Origin: Chloroflexota bacterium
Lineage (GTDB): Bacteria > Chloroflexota > Dormibacteria > Dormibacterales > Dormibacteraceae
Reading direction: 5' to 3'
Assembly: GCA_005880175.1 (NCBI GenBank)
Contig: VBJR01000379.1
Coordinates: forward strand, 1-5,046
Length of the DNA stretch: 5,046 nucleotides
This document shows, piece after piece, positions 4,980 through 5,046 of this stretch. Within the stretch, counting starts at the first letter, position 1; each line of letters begins with the position of its first letter. The notes beneath the pieces were generated by a model. The model did not search any database. It was given only the letters and a program-made list of their open reading frames with translations, and had not been told where the DNA came from. The translations under genes were made by a program, and so were the position numbers.

Positions 4980-5046
4980 CGCCGTGCCCGGCCCCTGTGC
5001 GACACGTTTAGATCGGTGGAATGTACTCAGCCTGAGCGGCCGCAGC

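Overview
The window is very GC-rich (intergenic DNA aside) and looks like chromosomal DNA from a high-GC bacterium. I would place it in Chloroflexota (Limnocylindria/Dormibacteria-like) or Actinomycetota. The reasons are the heavy G/C bias at third codon positions, the LacI and XRE-TPR regulators, a methylsuccinyl-CoA-dehydrogenase-like flavoenzyme, and start codons that sit 6-7 nt behind TANNNT boxes, as in leaderless transcripts. Nothing here fixes the phylum.

Layout from left to right: (1) The 3' end of a surface-protein gene on + (2-322). It has Gly/Gln/Thr hexapeptide repeats followed by a PELPSG motif, one hydrophobic helix and an Arg tail. The gene starts outside the window. (2) A LacI/GalR-family repressor on + (start chosen at 402, end 1490), preceded by a near-consensus LacI-family operator, so it is probably autoregulated. 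(3) An acyl-CoA dehydrogenase on - (1494-2774), tail-to-tail with the LacI gene. Its closest recognisable relative is (2S)-methylsuccinyl-CoA dehydrogenase of the ethylmalonyl-CoA pathway. Its natural N-terminus appears to lie in another frame (2735-2923), so the gene is frameshifted or the sequence has a one-base error. (4) A relatively AT-rich divergent intergenic region (2924-3171) with a clear sigma-70-type promoter on +, a likely leaderless promoter on -, and a 9-bp inverted repeat touching both. (5) A small XRE/Cro-type DNA-binding protein on + (3172-3447). (6) A short convergent gap without genes (3448-3611). (7) An XRE helix-turn-helix protein with a long TPR domain on - (3612-4967), probably read from a leaderless mRNA. 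(8) The last 79 bases hold that gene's promoter region and no gene.

The genes do not form one operon. Three of the five are transcription regulators of different types, each with its own promoter or operator evidence, and the only enzyme is one acyl-CoA dehydrogenase. I see no RNA gene, insertion sequence, CRISPR array, attachment site or origin. I do not see a novel multi-gene system. The observations most worth checking are the frameshift in the dehydrogenase, the non-standard C-terminal anchor signal, and the paired TGACTCA sites in the divergent promoter region.
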